Source: Sphingomonas sp. YR710
GTDB taxonomy: Bacteria; Pseudomonadota; Alphaproteobacteria; Sphingomonadales; Sphingomonadaceae
DNA length: 64,000 nucleotides
Assembly: GCF_900101455.1 (NCBI RefSeq)
Contig: NZ_FMZJ01000016.1
Coordinates: 33,963-97,962 of the forward strand
Reading direction: 5' to 3'
In this document: positions 63,458 to 64,000 of the stretch, piece by piece
Layout: every line of letters starts with the position of its first letter
Numbering within the stretch: the first letter of the stretch is position 1
The notes under the pieces: generated by a model
Database searches by the model: none
Seen by the model: only the letters and a program-made list of their open reading frames with translations
What the model was told of the DNA's origin: nothing
Position numbers and translations under genes: made by a program

Positions 63458-63982
63458 ATGGCCATATTACTACAGGCGCTCATAACCGCGGCCTTGTCCG
63501 GGATCTTCTCAGGCCTATTGCTTTTTGGTTTGAATGAAAAACGCGATCGGCATGATCAGCGCCTCAAAAATATAATGGAAGCTGGCAGCGTTTTGGCTGA
63601 ATGGTCCGAGATGGCAATCGCCTATTTTCACCGAGTGCACGACATCGCCTCGCGAAAAATATCCGTCCCGGATGCTCTTGCTGAAAATATGATTTATCTG
63701 AAAGAAATGCACAAGCATGACATGAAATTCCTGCTTATACTTAGTATATATGAGCCTGATTTGACACCTACGCATGCAGAAATGCAAAATGCTATATTCC
63801 CAATTTTAGATCCATTTACGAATGTTATTCACCGCACGCTGGAAAATGCCCCGTTGCCAGAGGAGGATATCAAAAAAGTGAATGAATTAACGCGGGATCT
63901 CATACTAGGTCGTAAACCCATAAACGGGAATTTCCGTATCTGCAGTGCCGCGCGGGTCAGAACCTTCGATAGCGAACCTTGA
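63458..63982 (+). CDS. Hypothetical single-pass membrane protein, AT-rich
   Basis: 174 residues with one N-terminal membrane helix (ILLQALITAALSGIFSGLLLFGL) and a cytoplasmic helical remainder rich in His and charged residues (RDRHDQRLKNIMEAG, YLKEMHKHDMKFLLIL). The composition is markedly AT-rich and the codon use unlike the chromosome, so it was probably acquired. A gggggacat site precedes the ATG. No family recognised. Confidence 0.6.
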   Translation: MAILLQALITAALSGIFSGLLLFGLNEKRDRHDQRLKNIMEAGSVLAEWSEMAIAYFHRVHDIASRKISVPDALAENMIYLKEMHKHDMKFLLILSIYEPDLTPTHAEMQNAIFPILDPFTNVIHRTLENAPLPEEDIKKVNELTRDLILGRKPINGNFRICSAARVRTFDSEP

Positions 63983-64000
63983 TGCCGGTAGTCTTTGCCC

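Noticed and set aside
1..64000. CRISPR array, rRNA operon, insertion sequence or integrase
   Set aside because: No regularly spaced direct repeats with spacers, no rRNA sequence, no transposase and no recombinase motif were found in any frame.

Overview
The window is GC-rich alphaproteobacterial chromosome, most probably from the Sphingomonadales (Sphingomonas-like). The evidence is codon use, gene families, an XrtA/PEP-CTERM-type exopolysaccharide locus, a ccmCDEFGHI cluster, and REP-type palindromes of the kind common in sphingomonads. No species can be named from the sequence alone. About 56 kb is ordinary chromosome. The last 8 kb, beyond a tRNA-Met gene, is an acquired prophage-like region.

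Region by region. 1-3.6 kb is a purine salvage group: a 5'-truncated adenine/adenosine deaminase, a purine-type phosphoribosyltransferase, a TetR regulator with a perfect palindrome beside it, and a secreted NUP-family (purine nucleoside permease) protein. 3.65-10.1 kb holds a fused HyuA-HyuB (5-oxoprolinase/hydantoinase) enzyme followed by a tightly overlapping DUF969-DUF979-DUF2891 unit, probably 5-oxoproline (or similar lactam) uptake and use. 10.1-21 kb is housekeeping: RluA-type pseudouridine synthase, ArfB, free-Met-R-sulfoxide reductase, a cupin, a SulP transporter coupled to a ParB-like protein, CorA, a YegD-like Hsp70, glutaminase, a GH130 protein and thioredoxin reductase.

21.1-37.2 kb is a long exosortase-A-type capsule/EPS locus: ACP, acyl-CoA ligase, PLP decarboxylase, Wza-like lipoprotein, Wzc-like chain-length protein, tyrosine kinase, outer-membrane barrel, ExeA-like ATPase, polysaccharide deacetylase, FemAB-like protein, glycosyltransferase, amidotransferase and a GT39-like membrane protein. 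Start and stop codons overlap along most of it. No exosortase gene and no PEP-CTERM substrate is visible. 37.2-41.1 kb has truA, fmt, recR, def, a small lipoprotein and an Rrf2 regulator. tRNA-His, leucine dehydrogenase and an EamA exporter follow. 43.5-48.4 kb is the cytochrome c maturation operon, then a low-molecular-weight protein tyrosine phosphatase with a stump of a fructosamine-kinase gene. 49-55.6 kb carries a VOC protein, alanine dehydrogenase with a divergent Lrp regulator, Kup, a 2'-5' RNA ligase-like protein, a DUF3775 protein and a ferredoxin-reductase-type flavoprotein.

From tRNA-Met (55.74 kb) to the right edge lie short phage-type genes, a tail tape measure protein, a DUF3800 protein, two AT-rich membrane-protein genes, a ribbon-helix-helix-like regulator with a palindromic operator, and several truncated tRNA pieces (Val, His, Val) on the minus strand. 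No integrase, head gene or CRISPR array is in view.

The most unusual signals are: a run of abutting anticodon-arm-centred tRNA pieces in the phage region; two REP-type inverted-repeat elements inserted in frame inside coding sequences (the HyuAB fusion, and the signal-peptide region of ccmH); an XrtA-type EPS locus with no exosortase; and a ten-G tract near the end of a glycosyltransferase gene.
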